A stretch of DNA of 64,000 nucleotides, taken from Gemmata palustris (lineage in GTDB: Bacteria > Planctomycetota > Planctomycetia > Gemmatales > Gemmataceae). The notes below the pieces were generated by a model that made no database searches, had not been told where the DNA came from, and saw nothing but the letters and a program-made list of their open reading frames with translations. The DNA lies in assembly GCF_017939745.1 (NCBI RefSeq), contig NZ_JAGKQQ010000001.1, forward strand, positions 7,083,299 through 7,147,298. The letters are read 5' to 3'. This document shows positions 16,906-25,183 of the stretch, piece by piece. A program made the position numbers and the translations under genes. Each line of letters begins with the position of its first letter. Positions within the stretch are counted from its first letter, which is position 1.

Positions 16906-17275
16906 TTCTTCCCCGCCGGGTGACTGTCACTGGATAGTCCCGTCCCACCGCGGAAAGTGTTCACGTTTTTCTGGATTCTTGAGTTCGCGATGAACTGGGT
17001 GCCGAGGATCAGGCGTTTTAAAGTGTGGCACAAGATGGGACCGCGCCGAGCGAATACAGATCGGACGGATTTGATCGGATGCGAGCGCGCATTGTGTTTC
17101 AATTCCGAACGAGTGCGCGGGGAATGGCACGCAGATCGCATGAACTGTAACACTGGTGCCGAAGGCGGTGCTGTTAGCGATTTCCGCGCGGCGCACTCGG
17201 CCAGTATTGACGGCGGGTCGGAACCGGTTCGACGGCAGCCGCGTCGCGTCGTTCGCCCTCGGTCCGAGACGACCT
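16906..17275. other. Intergenic region without recognisable gene
   Basis: A 370-bp gap between the divergent sigma-like ORF and the sterol desaturase gene. Open frames exist on both strands, but none shows codon bias, a ribosome binding site or family resemblance. The promoters of both flanking genes should lie here; I cannot point to them. Confidence 0.4.
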
Positions 17276-18187
17276 ATGCCCGAAACCCTACTCACTTTAC
17301 TCGATCAAGTCGGCGCGCTCCCGTCGCAAACCAAAATCCTCATGTTGGTCGCTGTCATGCCGGCGGCCTTCGTTCTTCTGGAGCACCTGTTCCCGGCGCA
17401 CACGCACCAAGCCGCCGCGCGCCGGTCGATCGTGCTGAACGTCACGTACTGGCTCGTCAACCCGTTGCTCATTCAGGTTGTATCGAAGTTTGCCGTCTGT
17501 TTGGTCGGTTTGGGACTGTGCCTCGCGCTCGGTTGGCCAATGGACGAGTCGGTTTTAAACGGGTTCGGTCCCCTGGGGCGCCAACCGCTCTGGCTGCAGG
17601 CGATCGAAATACTGGTAATCGCCGACTTTGTCGACTATTGGACCCACCGCGGGTTCCACGTCACGCGGTTCTGGCGGTTCCACGCGATCCACCACAGCCC
17701 GGAACAGATGACGTGGCACGCTTCGGCCCGGATGCACCCGGTGAACGACTTCGTCACCCGGTTGTGCCAGGTGATCCCGGTGGTGCTGCTGGGCCTATCG
17801 ATCAAGGCCGTGCTGATCGTGGTACCGATCCTGGTGTTCTTCGTGATCGTGTTACACTCGAACTTGAATTGGGACTTCGGGCCATTGCGTTGGGTGTTCG
17901 TCAGCCCGTTGTATCACCGGTGGCACCACACCCGCGACGAAGAGGGGTTGGACAAGAACTTCTCGGGCATCTTCCCGATCTGGGATCTGCTGTTCGGGAC
18001 CGCGCACTTCCCGCACCGCGAACCCGCGAAATTCGGTGTGAACCACGACCCACCCCCGGAAACGCTCTGGGGGCAACTGGCCTACCCGTTCCGCCGGCTC
18101 GAACGCCAGCATACGGATCACGCCTCGCCCTCACAGGAACCGCACACAGCCCCGTCCGATGTCGCGCCAGTTGGAAGTGCAGCCTGA
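17276..18187 (+). CDS. Sterol desaturase / fatty acid hydroxylase superfamily membrane protein
   Basis: A 303-residue integral membrane protein; the start is the ATG at 17276 (MPETLLTLLDQVGALPSQTK). It has helices at about 22-40, 52-85 and 165-193. The three-cluster histidine signature of di-iron membrane oxygenases is complete: HRGFH (124-128), HAIHH (136-140) with H148 and H154, and a last cluster around H214, H217 and H218 (YHRWHH). The superfamily uses oxygen and electrons to hydroxylate or desaturate lipids. Gemmata is known to make sterols, so a sterol or hopanoid-type substrate is possible, but the sequence does not decide it. The gene ends five bases before the convergent DUF1559 gene. 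Confidence 0.92.
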   Translation: MPETLLTLLDQVGALPSQTKILMLVAVMPAAFVLLEHLFPAHTHQAAARRSIVLNVTYWLVNPLLIQVVSKFAVCLVGLGLCLALGWPMDESVLNGFGPLGRQPLWLQAIEILVIADFVDYWTHRGFHVTRFWRFHAIHHSPEQMTWHASARMHPVNDFVTRLCQVIPVVLLGLSIKAVLIVVPILVFFVIVLHSNLNWDFGPLRWVFVSPLYHRWHHTRDEEGLDKNFSGIFPIWDLLFGTAHFPHREPAKFGVNHDPPPETLWGQLAYPFRRLERQHTDHASPSQEPHTAPSDVAPVGSAA

Positions 18188-18192
18188 GCGGG

Positions 18193-19026
18193 TCACCAGT
18201 TTGCGGGAACTTCCTCGCCGCCCGCGATGGTCGCGAGGGCGCGGAGTACGTCGAGGTTGATGTCGTTCGTGATGTAACGTACCGAGGCGTCCGCGAACCC
18301 GACGTTGAAGCCGTCCGCGCGTTTCTGGTACGTCCACGCGTGCCGGAGATGGGTGCCACCGAACGGACGATCCGCTCCGGTGGGCGGTTCGCTCCCCGTG
18401 TCCAGTCCGCGCACCGTAGCCGGACCGCCTCGAATCCACGGCCCGAGTTCGTGTGTCGTTTCGATCAGGAGTAGCGTGTTCGCGGTGCCGTCTGTGATGT
18501 CCTTCATTTGGGTACTACGATCGTAGCCGAAAATACCGATCCCTGGCGCTTCGGGTGGTCGTGTGGCCGCGTCCATCCCCACACCCGCGACGCCGACGTA
18601 GTTACCGATCGCCAGGTGCCCCACGGGCGGGGGGCGAATGCTTGTTCCGCCGGTCCACGCCGGACACTGAAAGTATTTGAAACCGGCCCGGTCCATGACG
18701 TCGATGTTTTTCGGTGAGTCCCACGGTTCCGTCTTGGCGAGCTGAGAATACGTGGGATCGCTTTCGATGTAAGGGAGCAGGGCCACGAAAAAACTCAATC
18801 GCTGCTCCGGCGAGAGTGCGGCATTCAACATCGTCCCGGGCGGAAAATGATCGCTTGATCCCACGTAGTTGCAGGTTGCCAGACCGAGTTGCCTGAGATT
18901 GTTGCTGCACTGCATTCGCACGGCGGCGGCGCGCCACTGCTGCACTGCGGGCACAGCGAGCGCGACCAACAGGGCAATAATCACACACGCACAGGCCAAT
19001 TCCGGGCGCTTCAGGCCGTGGCGCAT
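18193..19026 (-). CDS. DUF1559 family prepilin-like protein
   Basis: A 277-residue protein with a type IV prepilin-like N-terminus. A short basic leader is followed by PELACACVIIALLVALAVPA, then VRMQCSNNLRQLGLATCNYV. The Glu five residues after the expected cleavage point is kept, but the usual GFTLIE is altered to RPELAC, so peptidase processing is uncertain. The C-terminal DUF1559 signature is present (GFNVGFADASVRYITNDI, then VLRALATIAGGEE). The family is greatly expanded in planctomycetes, exported and membrane-attached, of unknown role. The gene is convergent with the sterol desaturase gene. Confidence 0.93.
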   Translation of the reverse strand: MRHGLKRPELACACVIIALLVALAVPAVQQWRAAAVRMQCSNNLRQLGLATCNYVGSSDHFPPGTMLNAALSPEQRLSFFVALLPYIESDPTYSQLAKTEPWDSPKNIDVMDRAGFKYFQCPAWTGGTSIRPPPVGHLAIGNYVGVAGVGMDAATRPPEAPGIGIFGYDRSTQMKDITDGTANTLLLIETTHELGPWIRGGPATVRGLDTGSEPPTGADRPFGGTHLRHAWTYQKRADGFNVGFADASVRYITNDINLDVLRALATIAGGEEVPANW

Positions 19027-19089
19027 GGCAACCTCTGACGGGAGAAGGAATGGCCGTCATTGGTAGGACGCGGGCCGGGCGCGGGCGTT

Positions 19090-19746
19090 TCACCACAGCC
19101 GGCGGTCGGTGCGCGTGTCGGCCATGAGCGCGGGGAAGTCCACCGCGTCGCGGCGGTCGTTGGCGTGAACCGAGTACACGCGGTGAACGTGGTACCCGGT
19201 GCGAGCCACGAACTCGATCATGCGCTCGCACGAGCCCAGCCGCACATCGACCGGGACGCGCTCGTTTACTGTGCGCACCGTGTTGAGTTCCCAGTCCCCG
19301 GTACACGCCGCGCCGCGGAAGATCACCATCGTATCGGTGTAGCTGTGTTTCGGCGCGTGAACGAGGTGCAGCAGTTCGCCGCCGACGAACAGCGTAAGGC
19401 CGTCGTCGAAATACCTGATGTCGGGGGCGCCGCCGGCGAGTTGGCGGAAGCCGCTTTGCAACACCGGTTCCGCGCGCGGAAACTGCCGGCGCATCGCGTC
19501 GAACGTCCGGGTGCTGAAATGGTCGTGGTGCGCGTGCGTGCAAAGTAGGAACTTCACCGCGACCCCGAGTTCGCGCGCGGCCGAAGCCGCGTCCCCGGCC
19601 GGGTCGGGGCCGAGGTCGATTCCCACGAGACTGGTCGGTGGGAGTTCCAACACCGCCGCCTCGCCGTTGTGAGCGAGCAACCACACACCGGTTTGCAGCC
19701 AGTTGTAGCGACCGACCAAATACACACCATCGAACCAACGGTCCAT
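19090..19746 (-). CDS. MBL-fold metallo-hydrolase
   Basis: A 218-residue cytosolic protein. The metallo-beta-lactamase signature HxHxDH is at residues 71-76 (THAHHDHFS), and a later metal-ligand stretch is HAPKHSYTDTMVIFRGAA followed by CTGDWEL. The fold binds two zinc or iron ions and hydrolyses esters, thioesters or related bonds. The length is near the minimum for the fold, close to glyoxalase II-like or quorum-lactonase-like members without an extra domain. The specific substrate is not evident. It lies 63 bp downstream of nothing on its own strand and 63 bp upstream of the DUF1559 gene, possibly co-transcribed with it. Confidence 0.88.
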   Translation of the reverse strand: MDRWFDGVYLVGRYNWLQTGVWLLAHNGEAAVLELPPTSLVGIDLGPDPAGDAASAARELGVAVKFLLCTHAHHDHFSTRTFDAMRRQFPRAEPVLQSGFRQLAGGAPDIRYFDDGLTLFVGGELLHLVHAPKHSYTDTMVIFRGAACTGDWELNTVRTVNERVPVDVRLGSCERMIEFVARTGYHVHRVYSVHANDRRDAVDFPALMADTRTDRRLW

Positions 19747-20071
19747 GTGCGATCCCTGTGCGATTGACCGGGCACCACCACGGCCGAACCCGGCACGAGC
19801 GGCGGTCGTCCGTTTTCGGCGCCCCTGCGCCTCGAATGAAGGATACCGCGGTCCGTGATTCCTCTAAAAATGGCACCGCGCCGGTCGATGGTCTGACGGC
19901 GGCCGCGGGCGGTTCGGGCGCGTATTGGTATGAAACTCGGGTCGAGTGCGCACCCGCGTCGGACAGGCAAAATCGCGAACGCAATAGTCCTACTGCGGAG
20001 ATTGCGTCCGGGCACGCGCTAGGGTAAACTCTCTTTCGACTCGCACAATTACCTCAAACTCACAACGCACT
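19747..20071. other. Divergent promoter region without gene
   Basis: A 325-bp gap between the divergent MBL-hydrolase and kinase genes. A less GC-rich stretch (CCTCTAAAAATGGC, about 19860) stands out. I see no RNA gene, hairpin pair or coding frame with support. It should hold both promoters. Confidence 0.4.
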
Positions 20072-22018
20072 ATGGGCACCAACCCGATAACGTGTCCGCA
20101 GTGTTCGAGCCCACTGCTACCCGACTCACACGAGACCGGGTGCCCGGTGTGCGCGAAGACCCGACACCTGGACCTGCGCGCGGACACGGATAAGCCGGAC
20201 GTCACCGTGGGGCCGCGCGCGCGGGTACGATCGACTCCCCCCGCCCCCGAATCGCTCCCCCCCAACCCACCGGGGTTGGCCCTTTCGCGCCTGCTCGGGA
20301 GCGGCGGCATGGGTAAGGTGTACCTCGCACTCGACGAGGAAACGAAGCGCCAAGTCGCGGTCAAACTGCTCCACGCCCCCGGCGATCCCACCGCTCTTGA
20401 TCGGCTCCAACTCGAAGTGCGCGCGCTGGCCGCGCTCGCGCACCCGAACGTCGTTACCGTTTTCGCCGCGAACCTGCACCAGCACCCCCCGCACTACACG
20501 ATGGAGTTCGTCCCGGGAGGGACACTTGCTCGGCTCGTTGGGACTCGGGGGCCACTCGCTCCCAAGGACGCCGCGGAGCTAATTAAGGCCGTGGCCCACG
20601 GAACCCACGCGACCAACCAAGCGGGGATCGTTCACCGCGATATTAAACCGGGGAACGTGCTCCTGCAGTTCAAAAGCGGAACCGAAGGTTCGAGTGGACC
20701 CGCTGATTTGACGACACTGCGTTCGGCCGACGTGGTGCCGAAACTGTCCGACTTCGGCCTCGCCAAGCAACTCGACCGCACGGTCAGTCTCACGCAGGGC
20801 ACCGGGATCTTGGGCACGCCCGGCTTCATGGCCCCGGAGCAGGTAACCAACGCGCCCGTCACCCCCCGAACCGATGTTTACGGGCTGGGCGCGACCCTCT
20901 ACCACGCGCTCACCGGTAGCGCCCCGTTCGAGGAGGCAGAACCGCACCAACTGATGGCGCAGATCGAGCGCGCGGAACCGTCCCGCGTTCGCGCCGCGCG
21001 CCCCGAAATCCCCCTCGAACTCGAAGCCATCGCCCACAAATGTTTGGAGAAGAAGCCGGCCGACCGGTACGCGACCGCGGAGGAACTGGCCGACGATTTG
21101 GGCCGGTTCCTTGATAAGAAGCCCGTTCTGGCCAAACCGCTCACGCCCGCGCGCCGCGCGTGGAAGACCGTGACGCGGAACCGCACGACCCTCGCGCGGG
21201 TGGCCGCCGCGGTGTGTGTGCTGGCGAGCGTGTTCGCGATCGGCGCGGGGCTCCGAGCCTCCGGGGAGCCCGCGTGGGAGAAAATTGAGAAGGAACTGGC
21301 CGCGGGGCGCGCGGTCACCCTGGTGGGCGCTACAGGAGAGCCGCTGTGCTCCAAGTGGGCACTCGGTCCGGCCGAACTTGTGCCCGGCGAGAGCGGTGCC
21401 CCGTGCTCGTTCAGCGCGCTGGACTTATCCATGCTCGATCTGTGCCGCGACCCTATGAATGACAGCTATCAGATTCGCGCCGAATTGTCACAGGCCGATG
21501 TGACCCGTACTCCGGATGGCCTATTACCCCAAGGCGGAGGGCACGAAATAGGGCTGTATTTCGGCCGGCAGACTGCGCCCGGCGCAAACGGTCTACAATC
21601 CCAGATCGCGTTTCTGATCAGATTCGACGAACTGCTTCGCGACCACGCGGAACTCGTCCGCCTGTCCGTACCGCGGTCGCGGGCCACTACGCCCGGTATA
21701 GGGCTTGAGAGTTTGGCTTCCGTCCCGTTCGATTCGGCAAAACAAGTTCCGAGTCCGTGGCGCACGATCGAGATCGATGTGACGCAGGCCGGTATCGAGG
21801 CGCGGTGGATTCAACCGGATGGGGCCAAGAGCGCGTTCCGGACCGTACCACTCGCCGAGGCTCGTGCGAAGTACTCCAAAACCCACGAAGAGCTGGATAA
21901 ATTGATTCCCGGTAACGGCATTACCTACCCCGCGTGGAACGCGCGAGCCCCGATTGGCATTTGGGCATACCGGTCCGTTGTTACCGTTCGGAACGTTACT
22001 CTTACCCCGATCCCATAG
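20072..22018 (+). CDS. Transmembrane Ser/Thr protein kinase with N-terminal zinc ribbon
   Basis: A 648-residue protein. Residues 8-27 hold two CxxC pairs (CPQC and CPVC), a likely zinc ribbon. The Hanks-type kinase domain spans about 70-350, with Gly loop LLGSGGMGKVY, Lys98 (VAVKLL), HRDIKPGN at 188-195, DFG at 227-229 and APE at 254-256, so it should be active. A single membrane helix follows at about 375-395 (VAAAVCVLASVFAIGAGLRA). The extracytoplasmic part of about 250 residues has no domain I recognise and may be the sensor. The small Ig-like gene starts 19 bp after the stop and is probably in the same transcript. The intact kinase motifs and membrane topology make the class call firm; ligand and targets are unknown. 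Confidence 0.95.
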   Translation: MGTNPITCPQCSSPLLPDSHETGCPVCAKTRHLDLRADTDKPDVTVGPRARVRSTPPAPESLPPNPPGLALSRLLGSGGMGKVYLALDEETKRQVAVKLLHAPGDPTALDRLQLEVRALAALAHPNVVTVFAANLHQHPPHYTMEFVPGGTLARLVGTRGPLAPKDAAELIKAVAHGTHATNQAGIVHRDIKPGNVLLQFKSGTEGSSGPADLTTLRSADVVPKLSDFGLAKQLDRTVSLTQGTGILGTPGFMAPEQVTNAPVTPRTDVYGLGATLYHALTGSAPFEEAEPHQLMAQIERAEPSRVRAARPEIPLELEAIAHKCLEKKPADRYATAEELADDLGRFLDKKPVLAKPLTPARRAWKTVTRNRTTLARVAAAVCVLASVFAIGAGLRASGEPAWEKIEKELAAGRAVTLVGATGEPLCSKWALGPAELVPGESGAPCSFSALDLSMLDLCRDPMNDSYQIRAELSQADVTRTPDGLLPQGGGHEIGLYFGRQTAPGANGLQSQIAFLIRFDELLRDHAELVRLSVPRSRATTPGIGLESLASVPFDSAKQVPSPWRTIEIDVTQAGIEARWIQPDGAKSAFRTVPLAEARAKYSKTHEELDKLIPGNGITYPAWNARAPIGIWAYRSVVTVRNVTLTPIP

Positions 22019-22037
22019 CCCCGAACCCAGAGAATCA

Positions 22038-22325
22038 ATGCCCACGCCCTTGATCACGATTTCTTCCCCTACCAACGGCGCGACAGTGGCGCGCACGTTT
22101 ACGGTCGGCGGTGACTACACGACAGATAATCCCCCACCACTAATCACTGTTGTTCTCAAAAATGCGTCCGGCACAGTGGTCGCGTCCGCTCTCCCCTTTT
22201 CTGCTTCGGGCAACACTTGGAGCACTTCCATTACGGCCTCTCAAGGGTACACGGGGGCATCGGTCGAGGCGGCGATTTCTGGAACCGCAGCGTCCGATTC
22301 AAAGACTAGTATCGCCGTGACCTGA
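22038..22325 (+). CDS. Small single-domain Ig-like protein
   Basis: A 95-residue protein with no signal peptide, starting MPTPLITISSPTNGATVART. The pattern of alternating strands with conserved-looking FTVGGDYTTD, ITVVLKNASGTVVASALP and NTWSTSITASQGYTG suggests one bacterial Ig-like beta-sandwich domain. It starts 19 bp after the kinase gene and is probably co-transcribed with it. The lack of an export signal is unusual for an Ig-like domain and leaves two possibilities: a cytosolic adaptor, or a domain exported by a non-classical route. AGAG just before ATCAATG is a weak ribosome site. Confidence 0.7.
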   Translation: MPTPLITISSPTNGATVARTFTVGGDYTTDNPPPLITVVLKNASGTVVASALPFSASGNTWSTSITASQGYTGASVEAAISGTAASDSKTSIAVT

Positions 22326-22405
22326 CGGCCCGCGGGGCGAGGGCCGGCCCATTAGGTCCGTGAAGTAACGCGGCCTTTTCCTCTCTTACGGCCGCCCCGA
22401 TCACC

Positions 22406-22436
22406 TTTCGATCGCGGCCCTGTCCCTATCTATAAT
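22406..22436 (+). promoter_or_regulatory. Possible sigma-70-like promoter of proS
   Basis: A perfect TATAAT lies at 22431-22436, about 65 bp before the proS start. The best upstream hexamer is TTTCGA at 22406-22411, with a long 19-bp spacer, so only the -10 is convincing. Confidence 0.4.
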
Positions 22437-22500
22437 CGTGACCACACGCGGCGCCCGAGCTGAGCCCCGGGTGCTCGCCTTATTTGTCAAGGAACATCTC

Positions 22501-24042
22501 ATGGCCGATGTGATTACGCCCCGCGCCCGGAACTACTCCCAGTGGTACCTAGACATCGTCAAGGAAGCCGGGCTCGCCGACAATTCCGACGTCCGCGGGT
22601 GCATGGTCATCAAGCCGACCGGGTACGCCATCTGGGAGAAGATGCAGCGCGCGCTCGACCGGTTGTTCAAGGACACCGGGCACGTTAATGCCTACTTCCC
22701 CCTCTTCATCCCCATGAGCTTCCTGGCCAAAGAAGAGCAGATGGCCGAAGGGTTCGCGAAGGAGTGCGCGGTGGTCACGCACTACCGCCTGAAGGCGGAA
22801 CCCGGTAAGCCCCTGCACGTCGATCCCGCGGCCGAACTCGAAGAGCCGCTCATCATCCGCCCCACGTCCGAAACGATCATCTGGAACACCTACAAGAAGT
22901 GGGTGCAGAGCTACCGCGACCTGCCGCTGCTCATCAACCAGTGGGCCAACGTGGTGCGCTGGGAGATGCGCACGCGGTTGTTCCTCCGCACCGCGGAGTT
23001 CCTGTGGCAAGAGGGCCACACCGCGCACGCGACCGCACAGGAGGCCGAAGCGGAAACGCTCCAGATGGTCCGCGTGTACCAGAAATTCGCGGAGGAGTGG
23101 ATGGCCATGCCCGTGTTGGTCGGGCCGAAGACCGACGGGCAGAAGTTCCCCGGGGCGGTGTACACGCTCTGCATCGAAGCGATGATGCAGGACGGCAAGG
23201 CGCTCCAGGCCGGTACGTCGCACTTCCTGGGGCAGAACTTCGCGAAGGCGTTCGATGTGAAGTTCAAGGACAAGGAGAACAAGGAAGAGTTCGCGTGGGC
23301 GACGAGCTGGGGCGTGAGCACGCGGCTCATCGGCGGCCTCATCATGACGCACTCCGACGACAACGGACTCGTAATTCCTCCGCGGCTCGCGGCCACGCAC
23401 GTCGTCATCGTGCCGCTGGGTAAGAACGACGCGGAGCGCGGGCCTTCGATCGCCGCGGCGGAAAAGCTCGCGGCCGAACTGCGGGCACTGCCCCGCGACG
23501 ACTTCTTCGGCTACGAGCCGATCAGCGTGAAGATCGACACGCTGTTCGACAAGCAGCCCGGCTTCCGGTACGCGGAGCACGAGGTCCGCGGCGTGCCGGT
23601 TCGCGTGGAGATCGGGCCGAAGGACATCGAGAAGGGCGCCTGCGCCGTTGCCCGGCGCGACGTGCCCGGAAAAGAGGGGAAACAGTTCGGCATCCCGCTC
23701 ACGGGCGCGGCCGAGCACATTGCGAAGCTGCTCCGCGACATTCAGTCCGCGCTCTACAACCGGGCGAAGACGTTCCGCGACTCGCGCATCGTGACCGCAG
23801 ACACGCTCGACGAGTTCAAGGCCCTGTTCCCCGCGCGCGAGGAAGCCGCGGAAGCGGGCACGGAGCCGCTGAAGTTCGTGTACGCCCACTGGGACGGCAC
23901 GCGCGAGACGGAAGAGAGCGTGCAGAAGGAGTTCGCGGCGACGATCCGGTGCCTGCCCTTCGACGGCCCGCAGGAGCCCGGCACGTGTATTTTCACCGGT
24001 AAGCCGTCCGCGCGCCGCGTGGTGTTCGCACGGGCGTACTAA
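22501..24042 (+). CDS. proS: Proline--tRNA ligase, short archaeal/eukaryotic-like type
   Basis: A 513-residue cytosolic class II aminoacyl-tRNA synthetase that charges tRNA-Pro with proline. The start is the ATG at 22501, preceded by AAGGA; an in-frame GTG at 22438 is less likely. Class II motifs are visible: motif 2 in [20 protein letters not shown] and motif 3 in [19 protein letters not shown]. An anticodon-binding domain ([12 protein letters not shown] onward) and a C-terminal domain ending FARAY follow. The bacterial editing insertion between motifs 2 and 3 is absent, as in the short ProS type (class 3). A strong hairpin terminator follows at 24157. Confidence 0.96.
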   Translation: MADVITPRARNYSQWYLDIVKEAGLADNSDVRGCMVIKPTGYAIWEKMQRALDRLFKDTGHVNAYFPLFIPMSFLAKEEQMAEGFAKECAVVTHYRLKAEPGKPLHVDPAAELEEPLIIRPTSETIIWNTYKKWVQSYRDLPLLINQWANVVRWEMRTRLFLRTAEFLWQEGHTAHATAQEAEAETLQMVRVYQKFAEEWMAMPVLVGPKTDGQKFPGAVYTLCIEAMMQDGKALQAGTSHFLGQNFAKAFDVKFKDKENKEEFAWATSWGVSTRLIGGLIMTHSDDNGLVIPPRLAATHVVIVPLGKNDAERGPSIAAAEKLAAELRALPRDDFFGYEPISVKIDTLFDKQPGFRYAEHEVRGVPVRVEIGPKDIEKGACAVARRDVPGKEGKQFGIPLTGAAEHIAKLLRDIQSALYNRAKTFRDSRIVTADTLDEFKALFPAREEAAEAGTEPLKFVYAHWDGTRETEESVQKEFAATIRCLPFDGPQEPGTCIFTGKPSARRVVFARAY

Positions 24043-24156
24043 ATCGCGTCCGGGGCGATCGGTGGAAACACGCCCTCGGCCAAAAGTGCGGCCCGAACGA
24101 CGCGAATCATTGCGTCGTTTGCGGCCAGGACAAAACCCGCAGCACTCATTGCAAAC

Positions 24157-24205
24157 GAAAGGGTCCGCGCGTGCTTTCACGCGCGGACCCTTTCCGCTTT
24201 TTGTT
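24157..24205 (+). terminator. Strong intrinsic terminator between convergent proS and rpmA
   Basis: A perfect 17-bp stem (24157-24173 with 24178-24194) has a 4-base loop CTTT and is followed by CGCTTTTTGTTTTT on the plus strand. The T-run favours termination of proS. On the other strand the downstream sequence is only mildly T-rich (GTTTGC), so rpmA may use the hairpin less efficiently. Confidence 0.9.
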
Positions 24206-24225
24206 TTTCTACAATCCTGCTCGCA

Positions 24226-24495
24226 TTACGCGATCGCGGTGGCCGTCGCGTCGTCGGGCTGCACGTTGATGCGCTTGCCGCCCTGATCGAAGTACACCTT
24301 GCCGTCCACCAGCGAGAAGATGCTGCTGTTCTTCGCCAGCCGCACGAACCGGCCGGGCGAGTACTTGGTGCCGCACTGCGTCACGATGATGCTGCCGATG
24401 GTGACCGCCTGGCCGCCATAAGCCTTCAGCCCGCGGCGCTTCGACACCGAGTCCCGACCGTTGCGGACGGACCCTTGACCCTTCTTGTGTGCCAT
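24226..24495 (-). CDS. rpmA: 50S ribosomal protein L27 (bL27)
   Basis: An 89-residue ribosomal protein of the large subunit whose N-terminus reaches the peptidyl-transferase centre. MAHKKGQGSVRNGRDSVSKR is the family opening, with GSIIVTQCGTKYSPG in the core. AAGGAG lies nine bases before the ATG. There is no N-terminal cleavable extension of the Firmicutes type. The usual partner rplU (L21) is not adjacent, which is a departure from the common rplU-rpmA order. Confidence 0.97.
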   Translation of the reverse strand: MAHKKGQGSVRNGRDSVSKRRGLKAYGGQAVTIGSIIVTQCGTKYSPGRFVRLAKNSSIFSLVDGKVYFDQGGKRINVQPDDATATAIA

Positions 24496-24537
24496 GACTC
24501 TATACTCCTTATTTTCAGTATTTACGGAGGATGGAGT

Positions 24538-24565
24538 ATTGTAGCGGTCCCGCGGGGGCGGGCAA
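24538..24565 (-). promoter_or_regulatory. Probable sigma-70-like promoter of rpmA
   Basis: On the minus strand, TTGCCC (24565-24560) and TACAAT (24543-24538) are separated by 16 bp, about 43 bp upstream of the rpmA ATG. The leader between is A+T-rich compared with its surroundings. Confidence 0.5.
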
Positions 24566-24591
24566 GGCGCTGGCCCCCGAACCGTCGCGCC

Positions 24592-25020
24592 TCACTTCTT
24601 GACGCGCTCCAGGACGAACAGAATCGCCCCGGACTCCTTCTTCGCCGCGAACTCCGTCGGGCGCTTGCTGTCGCCGCGCCCGCAGATCGTGAGCGTGTCG
24701 TCCCCGGTGAACTTGTAGATGCCCTCGACCCGGTCCCCGTTCTTGTCGAGGATGTCTAGAGTTGCCGGTTTCTTGCTCGGATCGATCTTGATCGTCGCGG
24801 CGTCGTCTTTGTTGTACAGTGGAACCAGTTTGTCCCCCTTAAACGACCAGACGCGGTCCTTGAGCTTGTCGCCTTTCCGCGTCTCGCCGTCTTTTGTCAC
24901 TTCCACCATCTGCCAATCGCCCTGGAACCGTTTGAGTTCCTTTTCCGTGGCATCATCGGCCGCACGAACTGGTGCGAACGCGAGAGCAATGGTCAGCGCG
25001 GTGAGAGCGAGAACTCGCAT
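24592..25020 (-). CDS. Exported TIGR03067 family protein
   Basis: A 142-residue protein with signal peptide MRVLALTALTIALAFAPVRA. The mature part matches the planctomycete TIGR03067 family: ELKRFQGDWQMVEVTKDGET at the start of the domain, then IYKFTGDDTLTICGRG near its end. Paralogues are numerous in planctomycetes, with a probable lipocalin-like small beta-barrel fold, and the function is unknown. It sits upstream of rpmA on the same strand, but the 96-bp gap contains the rpmA promoter, so it is probably a separate unit. It is divergent from the M6 protease gene. Confidence 0.9.
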   Translation of the reverse strand: MRVLALTALTIALAFAPVRAADDATEKELKRFQGDWQMVEVTKDGETRKGDKLKDRVWSFKGDKLVPLYNKDDAATIKIDPSKKPATLDILDKNGDRVEGIYKFTGDDTLTICGRGDSKRPTEFAAKKESGAILFVLERVKK

Positions 25021-25183
25021 TGCCGGTCTCCGGGTTTGGGCATCAAAGAAGATTCTTAACCTGGACCGAGGGCCGAAACAAGCGAGCGTAACGAGCGGCT
25101 TTCATTTCCGCTTCACATCTCGGGGGCTACAACGCGACTACTCCCCCCGTTTCTCATTTTCCCCCATTTCCCGCGCGTGCCAC

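Noticed and set aside
22326-22500. tRNA or riboswitch in the leader of proS
   Set aside because: No cloverleaf, T-loop consensus or T-box-like element can be seen; only a TATAAT box.
22549-24180. 543-residue antisense open frame opposite proS
   Set aside because: proS is unmistakable on the plus strand, and the antisense frame also crosses the proS terminator.
24719-25183. In-frame 155-residue extension upstream of the M6 protease start
   Set aside because: It overlaps the divergent TIGR03067 gene antisense, has no signal peptide, and the ATG at 25184 begins a clear one.
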